A DNA stretch of 42,927 nucleotides, taken from the NCBI RefSeq assembly GCF_007896895.1, contig NZ_VOGW01000128.1, positions 8,994 to 51,920 on the forward strand, written 5' to 3'. Shown piece by piece: positions 24,924-33,398 of this stretch (positions are counted from its first letter, which is position 1; every line of letters begins with the position of its first letter). Source of the DNA: Streptomyces misionensis (GTDB lineage: Bacteria > Actinomycetota > Actinomycetes > Streptomycetales > Streptomycetaceae). The notes under the pieces were generated by a model. It searched no databases. It was given only the letters and a program-made list of their open reading frames with translations, and was not told where the DNA came from. A program made the translations under genes and the position numbers.

Positions 24924-25529
24924 ATGACGAAGAACGACACCACTGCCGCGAACGGCGTACCGCCCACTCCTTCACACACCGTCGGCCCCTTCTACGGCTA
25001 CGCGCTGCCGCTCCCCGGCGGAGAGGACATCGCGCCGGCGGGGCACCCGGACACCGTGACCCTGCACGGGTACGTGTACGACGGCGAGGGCAGGCCGCTG
25101 CCGGACGCGCTCCTGGAGTTGTGGGGGCCGGACCCGCAGGGGAACGTGCCGACTGCGGACGGTTCGCTGCGGCGGGACCCGGCCAGCGGTGGGTTCCTCG
25201 GCCGAAACGGCGTGGAGTTCACCGGCTTCGGGCGGATCCAGACCGACGCGAACGGCCACTGGTACGCCCGCACGCTGCGCCCCGGGGCTCGCGGCGGCAA
25301 CGCGCCGTACCTCAGTGTCTGCGTGTTCGCGCGGGGTCTGCTGGTGCACCTGTTCACCCGGATCTACCTGCCGGGCGACGAGGCGGCGCTGACGGCGGAC
25401 CCGCTGCTGTCCCGGCTCGACGCCGGGCGGCGCGACACGCTGGTCGCGGCCGAGGAGGGCGCCGGCACGTACCGTTTCGACATCCGCCTTCAGGGCGAGG
25501 GCGAGACGGTCTTCCTGGAGTTCCAGTGA
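24924..25529 (+). CDS. pcaG: Protocatechuate 3,4-dioxygenase, alpha subunit
   Basis: A 201-residue partner of PcaH. The N-terminal TPSHTVGPFYGYALP, central LLELWGPDPQGN and C-terminal HLFTRIYLPGDEAA are family features. As usual for alpha subunits, the iron ligands of PcaH are not conserved. The ATG at 24924 comes after a 5-base gap following pcaH. Its TGA overlaps the GTG start of pcaB as GTGA. Confidence 0.94.
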   Translation: MTKNDTTAANGVPPTPSHTVGPFYGYALPLPGGEDIAPAGHPDTVTLHGYVYDGEGRPLPDALLELWGPDPQGNVPTADGSLRRDPASGGFLGRNGVEFTGFGRIQTDANGHWYARTLRPGARGGNAPYLSVCVFARGLLVHLFTRIYLPGDEAALTADPLLSRLDAGRRDTLVAAEEGAGTYRFDIRLQGEGETVFLEFQ

Positions 25530-26857
25530 CATCAGCCGACATCGACACCGGTCTGCTCGCCCCCGGGTGGGCCGGTTCCCCGGCCGCCGCCGGGACGTCC
25601 GACACGGCGTTCCTGCGCGCGCTGCTCGACGCGGAGGTCGCGCTGACCCGCGCCCAGGCGGCCCTGGGACTCGCGCCCGCAGAGGCGGCGACAGCGGTGG
25701 CGGAGGCGGCCGACCCGGCCGGTTTCGACGTCGTGTCCCTGGCCGAGCGGGCACGAAACGGCGGGAACCCGGTGATCCCGCTGGTCGCGGAGCTGACGGG
25801 GGCGGTCGGCGCGGAGCACGGCCCGTACGTGCACCGGGGGGCGACCAGCCAGGACATCATGGACACGGCGATGATGCTGGTCGCCGCGCGCACCCTGGAC
25901 CTCGTCCTCGGCGACCTCGGGCGCACCGAGCGGGCGCTGGCAGGCCTCGCCGCCGAGCACCGCGACACGCCGATGCCGGGGCGCACGCTGACCCAGCACG
26001 CCGTACCGACGACGTTCGGGCTGAAGGCGGCCGGGTGGCGGTCGCTCGTGTTGGACGCCCGGGACCGGGTGACGGCGGTGCGCGGCTCACTGCCCGCGCA
26101 ACTCGGCGGCGCGGCCGGAACGCTGGCGGCCTTCTCCGCGTACGGGGCCGCGGACGCCACCGCGCTGCCGGGCACGTACGCCCGTGAACTCGGCCTGGCA
26201 GAACCGCTGTTGCCCTGGCACACGCTGCGTACGCCGGTCGCCGACCTCGCCGGATGCCTGGCCTTCACGGCCGGCGCGCTGGGCAAGGCGGCCGTGGACG
26301 TACTCACCCTGTCCCGTACCGAGATCGCCGAGGTGGCGGAGGGCAGCGGCGGCGGCTCGTCGGCCATGCCGCACAAGGCGAACCCGGTGCGCGCCACGCT
26401 GATCGCGTCCGGGGCCCGCCGCGCCCCGCAGCTCGCGGCGACGCTGCACGGCTCGCTGGTGGCCGAGGACGAGCGGCCGGCCGGTGCCTGGCACGCCGAG
26501 TGGGAGACGTTGCGGGACCTGCTCCGTCTGGTGGGCGGCGCCGCCCGGAACGCGGCCGAACTGACCGAGGGGCTGCGGGTGCGTCCACAGGCCATGGCCG
26601 ACAACCTCCGGCTCACCCACGGGCTGATCGTCTCCGAGCGGCTGTCCGCCGAACTGGCGCCCGTCCTCGGACGCGCCCGCGCGAAGGAGCTGATCACCGA
26701 TGCCGCCGAGCGCGCGTACACAGAGGGCCGGTCCCTGGCCGAAATCCTCGCCGCCGAAACGGAGTTGGCCGGCGTCGACCTCGGGGAGCCGACCGACCCC
26801 GCCCGCTACACGGGCTCCGCCGCAGCCCTCACCGACCGTGCTTTGGAGCGACGTTGA
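25526..26857 (+). CDS. pcaB: 3-carboxy-cis,cis-muconate cycloisomerase
   Basis: A 443-residue enzyme of the fumarase/aspartase superfamily that lactonises 3-carboxymuconate to 4-carboxymuconolactone. The superfamily signature GSSAMPHKANPV lies near residue 275, and the helical core includes GATSQDIMDTAMML. The GTG at 25526 overlaps the pcaG stop by four bases and gives VTSADIDTGL at the N-terminus; the longer open frame upstream lies within pcaG and is rejected. The stop overlaps the pcaL start as TTGA. Confidence 0.93.
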   Translation: MTSADIDTGLLAPGWAGSPAAAGTSDTAFLRALLDAEVALTRAQAALGLAPAEAATAVAEAADPAGFDVVSLAERARNGGNPVIPLVAELTGAVGAEHGPYVHRGATSQDIMDTAMMLVAARTLDLVLGDLGRTERALAGLAAEHRDTPMPGRTLTQHAVPTTFGLKAAGWRSLVLDARDRVTAVRGSLPAQLGGAAGTLAAFSAYGAADATALPGTYARELGLAEPLLPWHTLRTPVADLAGCLAFTAGALGKAAVDVLTLSRTEIAEVAEGSGGGSSAMPHKANPVRATLIASGARRAPQLAATLHGSLVAEDERPAGAWHAEWETLRDLLRLVGGAARNAAELTEGLRVRPQAMADNLRLTHGLIVSERLSAELAPVLGRARAKELITDAAERAYTEGRSLAEILAAETELAGVDLGEPTDPARYTGSAAALTDRALERR

Positions 26858-27981
26858 CCGACATCCTGCTCAACCACCGCGTCGAAGGCCCCGCTTCCGC
26901 TCCGGCTCTGCTGCTCGGCCCCTCTCTCGGCACCTCGTACGCCCTGTGGGACAAGGTGGCGCCCGAGCTTTCCGTGACGCACCGCGTGGTGCGGTGGGAC
27001 CTGCCCGGGCACGGCGGCTCGGCGGCCGGGCTGATCGGTGCCGGTGCGACCGTCGGCGATCTCGCAGGGCTGGTTCTCGCGCTCGCCGACGCCCTCGGCG
27101 TCGAGCGGTTCGCGTACGCGGGCGTCTCCCTGGGCGGTGCGGTGGGGCTGCACCTGGCCGTGCACCATCCGGACCGGCTGTCGTCGCTGGCCGTGGTCTG
27201 CTCCTCGGCCCACTTCGACGGCGCCACGTCGTGGGAGGAGCGGGCGGCGCTCGTGCGGAGGGAAGGGCTTGCCGGCCTCGCGGAGAGTGCGGACGCTCGC
27301 TGGTTCACCCCGGGCTTCACCGTGCCGGGGCTGGTCCGCGATCACCGGGAGGCGGACCCGGAGGCGTACGCCGCCTGCTGCGACGCGCTGGCCGCGTTCG
27401 ACCTGCGCGACCGCCTCCCGGAGATCACGGTCCCTCTGCTGGCCGTCGCCGGGCGGGAGGACCCGGCCACGCCGCCGGCTCATCTGCGGGAGATCGCGGA
27501 CGCCGTGCCGGGTGCGGCGCTCGTGGAAATCCCCGGCGCCTCGCACCTGGCACCCGCCGAGCGCCCGGAGGCCGTCCTGACGGCGCTGCGCGCCCACTTC
27601 TCCGGCGGTGCCCGACGTGGCATGGAGGTGCGTCGCGAGGTGTTGGGCGACGCGCACGTCGACCGCGCGCAGTCCCGGCAGACGCCGTTCACGGCACGCT
27701 TCCAGGACTTCATCTCCCGCTACGCCTGGGGCGAGATCTGGACCGACCCCACCCTCACCCGCCGCGAACGCAGCATGATCACCATCACGGCACTGGTCGC
27801 GCACGGCCACCACGACGAACTCGCCATGCACGTACGGGCGGCGCGGCGCAACGGACTCACCCCCGAGGAGATCGGCGCGGTGCTGCTCCAGACGGCCGTG
27901 TACTGCGGGGTGCCCGCGGCCAACTCCGCGTTCGCGGCGGCGCAACGGGTGCTCGCGGAGGAAGACCCGGACCGAACCTGA
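26854..27981 (+). CDS. pcaL: Fused 3-oxoadipate enol-lactonase / 4-carboxymuconolactone decarboxylase
   Basis: A 375-residue two-domain enzyme. Residues 1-245 are an alpha/beta hydrolase with nucleophile S92 in GVSLGG (PcaD activity). Residues about 255-370 are a carboxymuconolactone decarboxylase (PcaC activity), with RERSMITITALVAHGHHDEL and the PAANSAF end. The fusion is typical of Streptomyces PcaL. A TTG start at 26854, overlapping the pcaB stop by four bases, is inferred from the coupling and from the length of the hydrolase domain. It is the last gene of the operon and is followed by the hairpin at 28026-28051. Confidence 0.93.
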   Translation: MTDILLNHRVEGPASAPALLLGPSLGTSYALWDKVAPELSVTHRVVRWDLPGHGGSAAGLIGAGATVGDLAGLVLALADALGVERFAYAGVSLGGAVGLHLAVHHPDRLSSLAVVCSSAHFDGATSWEERAALVRREGLAGLAESADARWFTPGFTVPGLVRDHREADPEAYAACCDALAAFDLRDRLPEITVPLLAVAGREDPATPPAHLREIADAVPGAALVEIPGASHLAPAERPEAVLTALRAHFSGGARRGMEVRREVLGDAHVDRAQSRQTPFTARFQDFISRYAWGEIWTDPTLTRRERSMITITALVAHGHHDELAMHVRAARRNGLTPEEIGAVLLQTAVYCGVPAANSAFAAAQRVLAEEDPDRT

Positions 27982-28025
27982 CGAGCGGTACGGGGCCGCC
28001 GGCATCGTCGTTCCGGCTGCCGGCT

Positions 28026-28051
28026 ACCGGCTGCGCATGAGCGCAGCCGGT
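28026..28051 (+). terminator. Terminator of the pca operon
   Basis: ACCGGCTGCGC at 28026-28036 pairs perfectly with GCGCAGCCGGT at 28041-28051 around an ATGA loop, 45 bases after the pcaL stop. Confidence 0.8.
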
Positions 28052-28200
28052 GCGACGCCGTGCGGGCGGTTCTCCTCGTCCGGACCTCTGCGGGCGTCCG
28101 CCGGTCGGCCGGACCGCCACCGGCTCCGAGGCCGACGGCGACCGCGTGCGCGGGCCGAAGCGGTCGGCCGCCTGCGGCGCACGCACGCCGAGCACCGACG

Positions 28201-29112
28201 TCAGACCTGGTGCGTTCCGCCCATCCGCTCCCCGACGCGGGCGGCCGTTTCGCGCAGCCAGATGTGCGCGGCCTCGTGGGTGTGGACGGGGTGCCACCAA
28301 AGGGCCTCCCGCAGGGCACCGCCTCGTAAGGAGGTGCCACGACACGCACGGCGGCGAGCGGCCTCAGCAGCCGGGCGAGGCGGGCCTGCGCCAGGGCGAT
28401 GCGGCGGGTGTCCGCGACCAGGAGCGGCAGCAGCTGGAAACTGTCGACGGAGACCTCGACGCGCGGTTCGACGCCGAGCATGCCGAGTTGCCGTACGGCC
28501 GGGGCGTCGTAGGTGCGCTGGTAGGTGACCCAGGGCAGCCGCGCCAGGTCCTCGCGGGTGAGCGTTTCGCCGACGTCCGGGTGGTTCTCGGCCACGAGGA
28601 ACACCCAGCGATCGTCGTACAGGTCGGTGGCGGGGAAGCCGCTGATGACGCCGTGGGGCATGAGCAGGCCGTCGGTCGCGCTGAGCAGGGTGGCGGTGTC
28701 GTCGGCCACCGCGGGCGGCGTCTGTGTGAAACGCGGCCGGATGCCGGGGGCCTCCTGGTGTACGACGCGGGCCAGTTCCGCGCCGAAGACGGCGACGGCG
28801 TAGTCCGAGGCGAACAGGCGGAATTCCCGGTTCTCGGCGCGCGGATCGAAAGCGGCTGGCGAAGAGGCGTTCGAGGACGTCGTACGCGGTGGCGGTGCGA
28901 TCGAGCAGTACCCGGCCCAGGGCGGTGAGTTCGTAGTGCCCGCCGACGCGGGCCAGAAGGTCGTCGTCGAAGTGTTTACGAAGACGGGCGAGGGCGGCGC
29001 TCATGGCGGGCCGGCTCAGTCCCACGCGCTGTCCGGCACGGGTGACCTTGCGCTCCTCCAGCAGGGCGCGCAGGGCGACGACGAGGTTGAGGTCGAGGCG
29101 GGCCAGGTTCAC
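28201..29112 (-). pseudogene. LysR-family regulator with two frameshifts
   Basis: From a GTG at 29112 the first frame gives ARLDLNLVVALRALLEERKV and LSRPAMSAALARLRKHFDDD, a good LysR DNA-binding domain (about 1-85). Near 28855 (at CGCTTTCGATCC on the minus strand) sense passes to another frame, which carries the effector domain (FDPRAENREFRLFASDYA, LLMPHGVISGFPATDLYDDR, VRVVAPPYEAV). Near 28325 it passes back to the first frame for the last part (LREALWWHPVHTHEAAH up to GGTHQV and TGA). The rest of the protein is full length. Single-base indels, real or from sequencing, explain both breaks. Its original target may be the 29109-30266 genes. Confidence 0.8.
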
Positions 29113-29207
29113 TCGGCGAGTTCGGCCGCCATGGCGCATCCGAGTCCTCGGGACGCTCCGACCACCAGGGCCGTTCGAGTGAAATCATCGGTGATGGACT
29201 GCGACAT
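29109..29207 (-). pseudogene. N-terminal stub of a short-chain dehydrogenase
   Basis: A 32-codon ORF with AAGGAG 10 nt before its ATG at 29207. It encodes a nucleotide-binding start (TRTALVVGASRGLGCAMAAE) with the GxxxGxG pattern of short-chain dehydrogenases, then stops at TGA 29109-29111. That TGA overlaps the GTG proposed for the LysR gene. The rest of an SDR, about 210 residues, is absent. It is probably the fossil of a gene cut by deletion. Confidence 0.6.
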
Positions 29208-29282
29208 GTCGCATGTTCTCCTTGTTGTGGGGCGGCTCGGGTTGAGGGCGCGGAGCCGGCTTCCGCTGCGCTGGTCCCGGGG

Positions 29283-30266
29283 TCAGGGTGTGCGGGCTTC
29301 GACTCCGAAGAGGGCCGCCGCGTTGGCCGAGCGGACCTTGTGCCGGTCGGTGTCGGTCGCGAAGTGCCCGAAGAACGTGTCGATCTCGGCTCGGGTGGGC
29401 TGCTGGAAGGGGTAGTCAGTGGAGAAGATCAGCCGGTCGACGGTCGTCACGGTGAGTGCGTGCTGCAGCAGGGCAGGGTTGAGCATCCCCGACGTCGTCA
29501 GGAAGACGTTGGTGCGGATGTAGTCCGAGACCGACCGCCGGAGCCCGGCGAGGCGGGCGAGACTGTCGGCGCGGTCGAGCCAGAAGGGAAGCAGTTCACC
29601 CCAGTGGCCCAGCACGATCTGCAGGTCGGGATGGCGGTCGAAGGTGCCGCGCAGGATGAGGCGCAGTGCCGCGGTCGCCGCCTCCACGTGCCAGCCCCAG
29701 CCGAATGTGGCCAGCCCGAGTTCCGTCATGGGGTCGAACCCTCGGTAGGCGGCGGCGCGCAGCGCGTCGGACGGGATCTGCGGGTGGATGAAGACCGGCT
29801 GGCCGAGGCGGGCGGCAGCGGCGAAGAACTCATCGTAGGCGGGGTCGTCGAGGAACCGGTCGCCGGTGCGGCCGTAGACCATGGTCCCCACGTGGCCTTG
29901 CTGTGCGGCACGTTCCAGCTCGGCTGCGACGTGCCGTGGGGACGACAGCGGCAAGGTCGACAGGGAGGAGAAGCGCGCCGGGTGGGCACGGGCCGCTTCG
30001 GCTGCGGTGTCATTGGCGAGGCGGCTGAGCGCGATCGCCTCCTCGGCCGGCAGGGCCTGGGTCCCCGGCGGAGTGAGGGCGAGTACGGCCAGGTCGATTC
30101 CCTGGGCGTCCATGGTGGCGATCCGGCCGGCGCCCAGGTCTTCGAGTCGTCGGCCGATGTCACCGCGCTCGTGGAAGAGGAGACTCTCATCCGGACGGGA
30201 CGCGGCTTTGAGCGCGGAGGTCAGCTCCGGCAGCATCCAATGTTCTTCGATGGCGACGAGGGGCAT
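29283..30266 (-). CDS. Amidohydrolase of the ACMSD/gamma-resorcylate decarboxylase family
   Basis: A 327-residue TIM-barrel metal enzyme. Ligand positions typical of the family are visible: E7-E8-H9 (VAIEEHW), H161 (VFIHPQ), H221 (VLGHWGELLPF) and D284 (IFSTDYPFQ). The EEH start, in place of HxH, is characteristic of decarboxylases such as gamma-resorcylate and 2,3-dihydroxybenzoate decarboxylase, so non-oxidative decarboxylation of a hydroxylated aromatic acid is likely. The ATG at 30266 has AAGGAG 8 nt upstream. It is divergent from the MarR gene at 30483, with a 28-bp palindrome between them. The neighbouring SDR stub and broken LysR gene suggest it once belonged to a larger aromatic cluster. 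Confidence 0.85.
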   Translation of the reverse strand: MPLVAIEEHWMLPELTSALKAASRPDESLLFHERGDIGRRLEDLGAGRIATMDAQGIDLAVLALTPPGTQALPAEEAIALSRLANDTAAEAARAHPARFSSLSTLPLSSPRHVAAELERAAQQGHVGTMVYGRTGDRFLDDPAYDEFFAAAARLGQPVFIHPQIPSDALRAAAYRGFDPMTELGLATFGWGWHVEAATAALRLILRGTFDRHPDLQIVLGHWGELLPFWLDRADSLARLAGLRRSVSDYIRTNVFLTTSGMLNPALLQHALTVTTVDRLIFSTDYPFQQPTRAEIDTFFGHFATDTDRHKVRSANAAALFGVEARTP

Positions 30267-30438
30267 GGTTGGTACTCCTTCTGTGTTCCGCACGCACACG
30301 TCTGTGCGCTGACCGAGAAGTCGGAGGGAGCTGCCGGCGACAGAGCTTCGGCAGGTCTGGCCCTTACGCGCACAACTACACAGGAGACCTCCGATCGTGT
30401 TGTGCAGCTCCTCGGGGCGAGCGCACACCGTACGTCAC

Positions 30439-30476
30439 CTGTCAAATGATAGCTATCATCTGACAGACAATATACT
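30439..30476. promoter_or_regulatory. 28-bp palindromic operator and -10 of the MarR gene
   Basis: Positions 30439-30466 form a near-perfect palindrome: outer arms CTGTCA/TGACAG and inner arms ATGATAGCTATCAT, with only the pair at 30445 and 30460 mismatched. TATACT at 30471-30476 is a very good -10. It ends 6 nt before the GTG at 30483, so the MarR transcript should be leaderless. Binding here would cover both divergent promoters. Confidence 0.8.
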
Positions 30477-30482
30477 GCTGTC

Positions 30483-30935
30483 GTGGATGAGAAACAGAAG
30501 GCCCGGCTGTTCGAGCTCGCCGACCTGATCCTGGCGGTCAGTCGACACCTTCACGCAGCCAAGGCGGACCCGGCAGAGCCATGGACACCACTCGAGGCCG
30601 CGGTCATGCGCTTCATCGACCATCGGCCGGGCGTCACGGCGACACAGGCGGCCGAAGCCACCCAGCTGATCTCCAGCAACTTCAGCCGGGCGCTGCGCAA
30701 ACTGGAACAGAAAGGCCTGGTGCGTCGCGAAGCCGACTCGGAGGATGCCAGGCGGGTGCGCCTGTATCCGACCCAGAAGGCCGCTGAAAACCTGAGGCGA
30801 CTCGAGGACACCTGGAGCGGCCTACTGGCCGAGGCCCTCCCGGATGCCGCTGAGGCGGACGCGACGATCGCCACACTCCGACGCGTCGAGTCGCAACTCG
30901 TCGACCGGATCCGCGGCGGCACGCGTCCTCAGTGA
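30483..30935 (+). CDS. MarR-family regulator
   Basis: A 150-residue winged-helix protein. The DNA-binding section (about 40-100) reads GVTATQAAEATQLISSNFSR and LRKLEQKGLVRREADSEDAR, with a basic wing and flanking dimerisation helices. The GTG at 30483 sits 7 nt downstream of a TATACT -10 and has no Shine-Dalgarno, consistent with a leaderless mRNA. The adjacent 28-bp palindrome is almost certainly its operator, giving autoregulation and control of the divergent decarboxylase gene, probably relieved by an aromatic acid. Confidence 0.88.
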   Translation: MDEKQKARLFELADLILAVSRHLHAAKADPAEPWTPLEAAVMRFIDHRPGVTATQAAEATQLISSNFSRALRKLEQKGLVRREADSEDARRVRLYPTQKAAENLRRLEDTWSGLLAEALPDAAEADATIATLRRVESQLVDRIRGGTRPQ

Positions 30936-31003
30936 TCAAGCCCTGTCACCGCGTGAAGCCGACCCGCCAGGACTTGCCCGGCGGATCATGTTACTGCTTC
31001 GCG

Positions 31004-31330
31004 GGCCTGGGCCGCTCGCGCGGCGGCTTCACGACCAAGCTCCACCTGAGCGCGGACGGCCGGTGCCGCCCGCTGCCCCCGGTCGTCACTCCGGGGCAGC
31101 GAGCGGACTGCACCCAGTTCAAGCTGGTACCGGAGAAGACCAGTTCGAGCCGGCGCCGGAGAAGATCCGCGTTCCGCGGGTCGAATCGAGCCGGGCAGGC
31201 CACGCAGGAGGCCGGACAGTGTCGCGGCCGACGATGCCTACAGCAACGGGCCCTGCCGCGAGCATCCGCGACGCCGAGGGACCCGGCACGCGATCCTGGC
31301 GCAGGCCGACAGCATCGGCGAACGTTTCAG
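31004..31330 (+). pseudogene. IS5-family transposase remnant
   Basis: One frame reads GLGRSRGGFTTKLHLSADGR and VVTPGQRADCTQFK, the DDE-domain start of IS5/IS1182-like transposases found in Streptomyces. A second frame continues EKIRVPRVESSRAG, and a third gives a DDAYSNGPCREH-like segment. CCGGAGAAGA is duplicated at the first break (near 31133 and 31165). The N-terminal domain, the final acidic residue region and terminal inverted repeats are not found, so it is a dead fragment. Confidence 0.75.
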
Positions 31331-31413
31331 CGTCGGTTACCGACCGCGGGTTCCGGGCCGACCTCCCGCACCGCTCGCGGTCGGCGCCGCGGCGAGCGAC
31401 GGGTGTGCCCTGG

Positions 31414-32337
31414 TCACCTGTGATTCCTCGGCCCAAGGGCGGCGATCGTGTCGGACAGGGGATCGATGACGGTGTCGGCGACCCAGCGTGCGACGCCGGC
31501 CGGGTAGGGCGCGTCCAGTCCGAGCACGATGTGGTCGAACCCGCCTTCGAGCGCTGCGCGGATGGTGCGGCGGGTGCCGTCGGGCCGGTCGTACGAGACG
31601 GGCAGGACGATGGACCGAGTGATCTCGGCCGGGTTCCGGCCGATCTCCTCGCACAGCCGGTCCAGTGTGGCGCTGCGCTCGATGGCCTTGTCGATGCTGC
31701 CGCCGGGCATGTTCCACCGGTCCGCGTGCCTGGCGACCACGCGCAGCGTCGGGGTGGCCTGGCCGCCGATCAGGATCGGCGGGTAAGGTTCCTGGACCGG
31801 TTGGGGGCTGCAGAACGCGCCCGTCAACTGGTGGTAGTCGCCCTGGAAGTCGAACGGCGCGGTTTCGGTCCACAGTCTGCGGATGATCGTGCACGCCTCG
31901 GCGAGGCTCCCGACCGCGTGGGCGGCATCGTGGAAGGGAAGACCGTGAGCCGCGTACTCGCGCCGGGCCAGCGGCACGTCCGGGCGAGAGCCCGCGCCGA
32001 TGCCGAACTCGAGCCGGCCGCCGGAGACGGCGTCGACGGTGACGGCGATCTTGGCCAGCATGGCCGGCGGCCGGAACCTGTTGCTCGTGACCATCACTCC
32101 GAGTCGCAACCGCTCGGTTGCGGCCGCGAGTGCGGACAGCAGTGTCCAGCCCTCGAAGGTGGGCCCGTTCGGGTCGCCGCCGAGCGGCATGAGGTGGTCG
32201 AACAGCCAGGCGTGCTCGATCTGTTCGATGCCGTCCGCTTCATGCCAGACCCGAAGGACGTCGTCGTAGGCGACCTGCGCGGGGGCGGTCATGATTCCAA
32301 AACTGGGCGTGCCGGTCGACACGAGGGTGTTGGTCAC
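31414..32337 (-). CDS. LLM-class (luciferase-like) F420- or flavin-dependent oxidoreductase
   Basis: A 307-residue TIM-barrel protein of the luciferase-like monooxygenase superfamily. Supporting segments are FGIMTAPAQ at strand 1, LFDHLMPLGGDPNGP, LRLGVMVTSNRFRPPAMLAK, GGRLEFGIGAGSRP and PPILIGGQATPTLRVVARHAD. In actinomycetes such proteins often use F420; the cofactor cannot be decided here. The GTG at 32337 overlaps the TGA of the upstream hydrolase gene by four bases. The two genes form an operon read leftward under the TetR protein encoded at 33399. Confidence 0.88.
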   Translation of the reverse strand: MTNTLVSTGTPSFGIMTAPAQVAYDDVLRVWHEADGIEQIEHAWLFDHLMPLGGDPNGPTFEGWTLLSALAAATERLRLGVMVTSNRFRPPAMLAKIAVTVDAVSGGRLEFGIGAGSRPDVPLARREYAAHGLPFHDAAHAVGSLAEACTIIRRLWTETAPFDFQGDYHQLTGAFCSPQPVQEPYPPILIGGQATPTLRVVARHADRWNMPGGSIDKAIERSATLDRLCEEIGRNPAEITRSIVLPVSYDRPDGTRRTIRAALEGGFDHIVLGLDAPYPAGVARWVADTVIDPLSDTIAALGPRNHR

Positions 32338-33266
32338 TTCGAGTCGATGCTTCCCAGCGGGGCATCGGCCGCGGCCAGCGCCCGACGGGCGGTGGGCCAT
32401 GCGTCCTGGTCGACGCCCAGCGCCGTGCACAGATACGCCACAGTGGCCTGCCGCACGAGCGCGACACGCTCGGGGCTTTCGTCGGTGGTGCGCGTGTCGT
32501 TGGCTCCCTGGATGCCGCCGAGTCCGTGTTCCGCCCCGAACAGGGTCAGCAGATCGGTGGCGCCCGGGCTGAGCCGGTAGCCGTCGGTGAACCAGTCCGG
32601 ACCGCGTACCGTCAGCGGGGACTGGTCGCGGTCGCCGGCGACCATGAGGCTGGGCGTCTTCAGCTCGGCGAAATCAGGGCTCATGAACGGGAAGTACTGG
32701 GTGGCGAGCGGGCTCAGGTCGGCGCCGCCGGTGCCGGGCAGGCACAGCAGCACGGCGGCACTGACACGCGGGTCGGCCATGCTCTCACCGGGAAGGCCGT
32801 CGGCGCCTACGACCCGTGCGCCCGCGAGGGTGCTGGCGGTCTGTGCGCCCCAGGAATGTCCGGCGACCGCGATGCGGTCGTGGTCGACGCGGCCGGCCAA
32901 CCCGGGCACAGCGGCTTCGATCATGTCGAGCTGGTCGAGGACGGCAGTCAGGTCGGTGGTGCGGATGCGCCAGAGGAGCGGGGAGCGCGGGTCGTCGGGG
33001 GCGAGGCCGAGGGAGTCGAGATGGGTGGGCTGGACGACCACGAACCCGCGGGCGGCCCAGTGGCCGACCAGCGGTACGTAGTCGTCCATGGTCAGGCTCA
33101 TGCCATGGGAGAAGACGACGACGGGCAGGTTGCCGCCGGTGGCCGGCGCCGTGATCCGGACCTGCAGATCCTGACCGCGGTCCGGAGCGGCCAGCGAGAT
33201 CGGATTGACGGAGATGACCGGGGTGGTGAAGTCGTTGCCGCCGTCGGCGGACGTGTTGTCGCTCAC
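32334..33266 (-). CDS. Alpha/beta hydrolase (chlorophyllase/PAF-acetylhydrolase-like)
   Basis: A 310-residue soluble hydrolase. VVVFSHGMSLTMDDY supplies the oxyanion region, S138 in AVAGHSWGAQ is the nucleophile, and an acid and a histidine (AGDRDQSP, GAEHGLGG) complete the fold. It resembles dienelactone-hydrolase/chlorophyllase-type esterases that act on small or lipophilic esters. The ATG at 33266 precedes MSDNTSADGG. Its stop overlaps the GTG of the LLM oxidoreductase, so both are probably made in fixed ratio for one pathway. Two palindromes lie in the promoter region shared with the divergent TetR gene. Confidence 0.85.
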   Translation of the reverse strand: MSDNTSADGGNDFTTPVISVNPISLAAPDRGQDLQVRITAPATGGNLPVVVFSHGMSLTMDDYVPLVGHWAARGFVVVQPTHLDSLGLAPDDPRSPLLWRIRTTDLTAVLDQLDMIEAAVPGLAGRVDHDRIAVAGHSWGAQTASTLAGARVVGADGLPGESMADPRVSAAVLLCLPGTGGADLSPLATQYFPFMSPDFAELKTPSLMVAGDRDQSPLTVRGPDWFTDGYRLSPGATDLLTLFGAEHGLGGIQGANDTRTTDESPERVALVRQATVAYLCTALGVDQDAWPTARRALAAADAPLGSIDSK

Positions 33267-33333
33267 GAGACGAATGCCTTTCTCGGACGAGCCCAGTGGG
33301 CCCCTGCTGTGCGGTGTCTGGCAAAATGAGAAT

Positions 33334-33374
33334 CCGGAGCGCCGCTCCGGATCACAATACGGAGCGTTGCTCCG
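33334..33374. promoter_or_regulatory. Twin palindromes, probable operators of the 33399 TetR protein
   Basis: CGGAGC-N3-GCTCCG occurs at 33335-33349 (extended to the 17-bp CCGGAGCGCCGCTCCGG at 33334-33350) and at 33360-33374. Their centres are 25 bp apart. Both are perfect and lie between the divergent hydrolase and TetR genes, directly upstream of the TetR RBS. Confidence 0.8.
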
Positions 33375-33398
33375 CTTTGCAAGCAGGAGGTGTGCACG

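Noticed and set aside
25354..26721. 455-codon leftward open frame
   Set aside because: Antisense of pcaB; Ser/Arg/Ala-rich with no recognisable domain.
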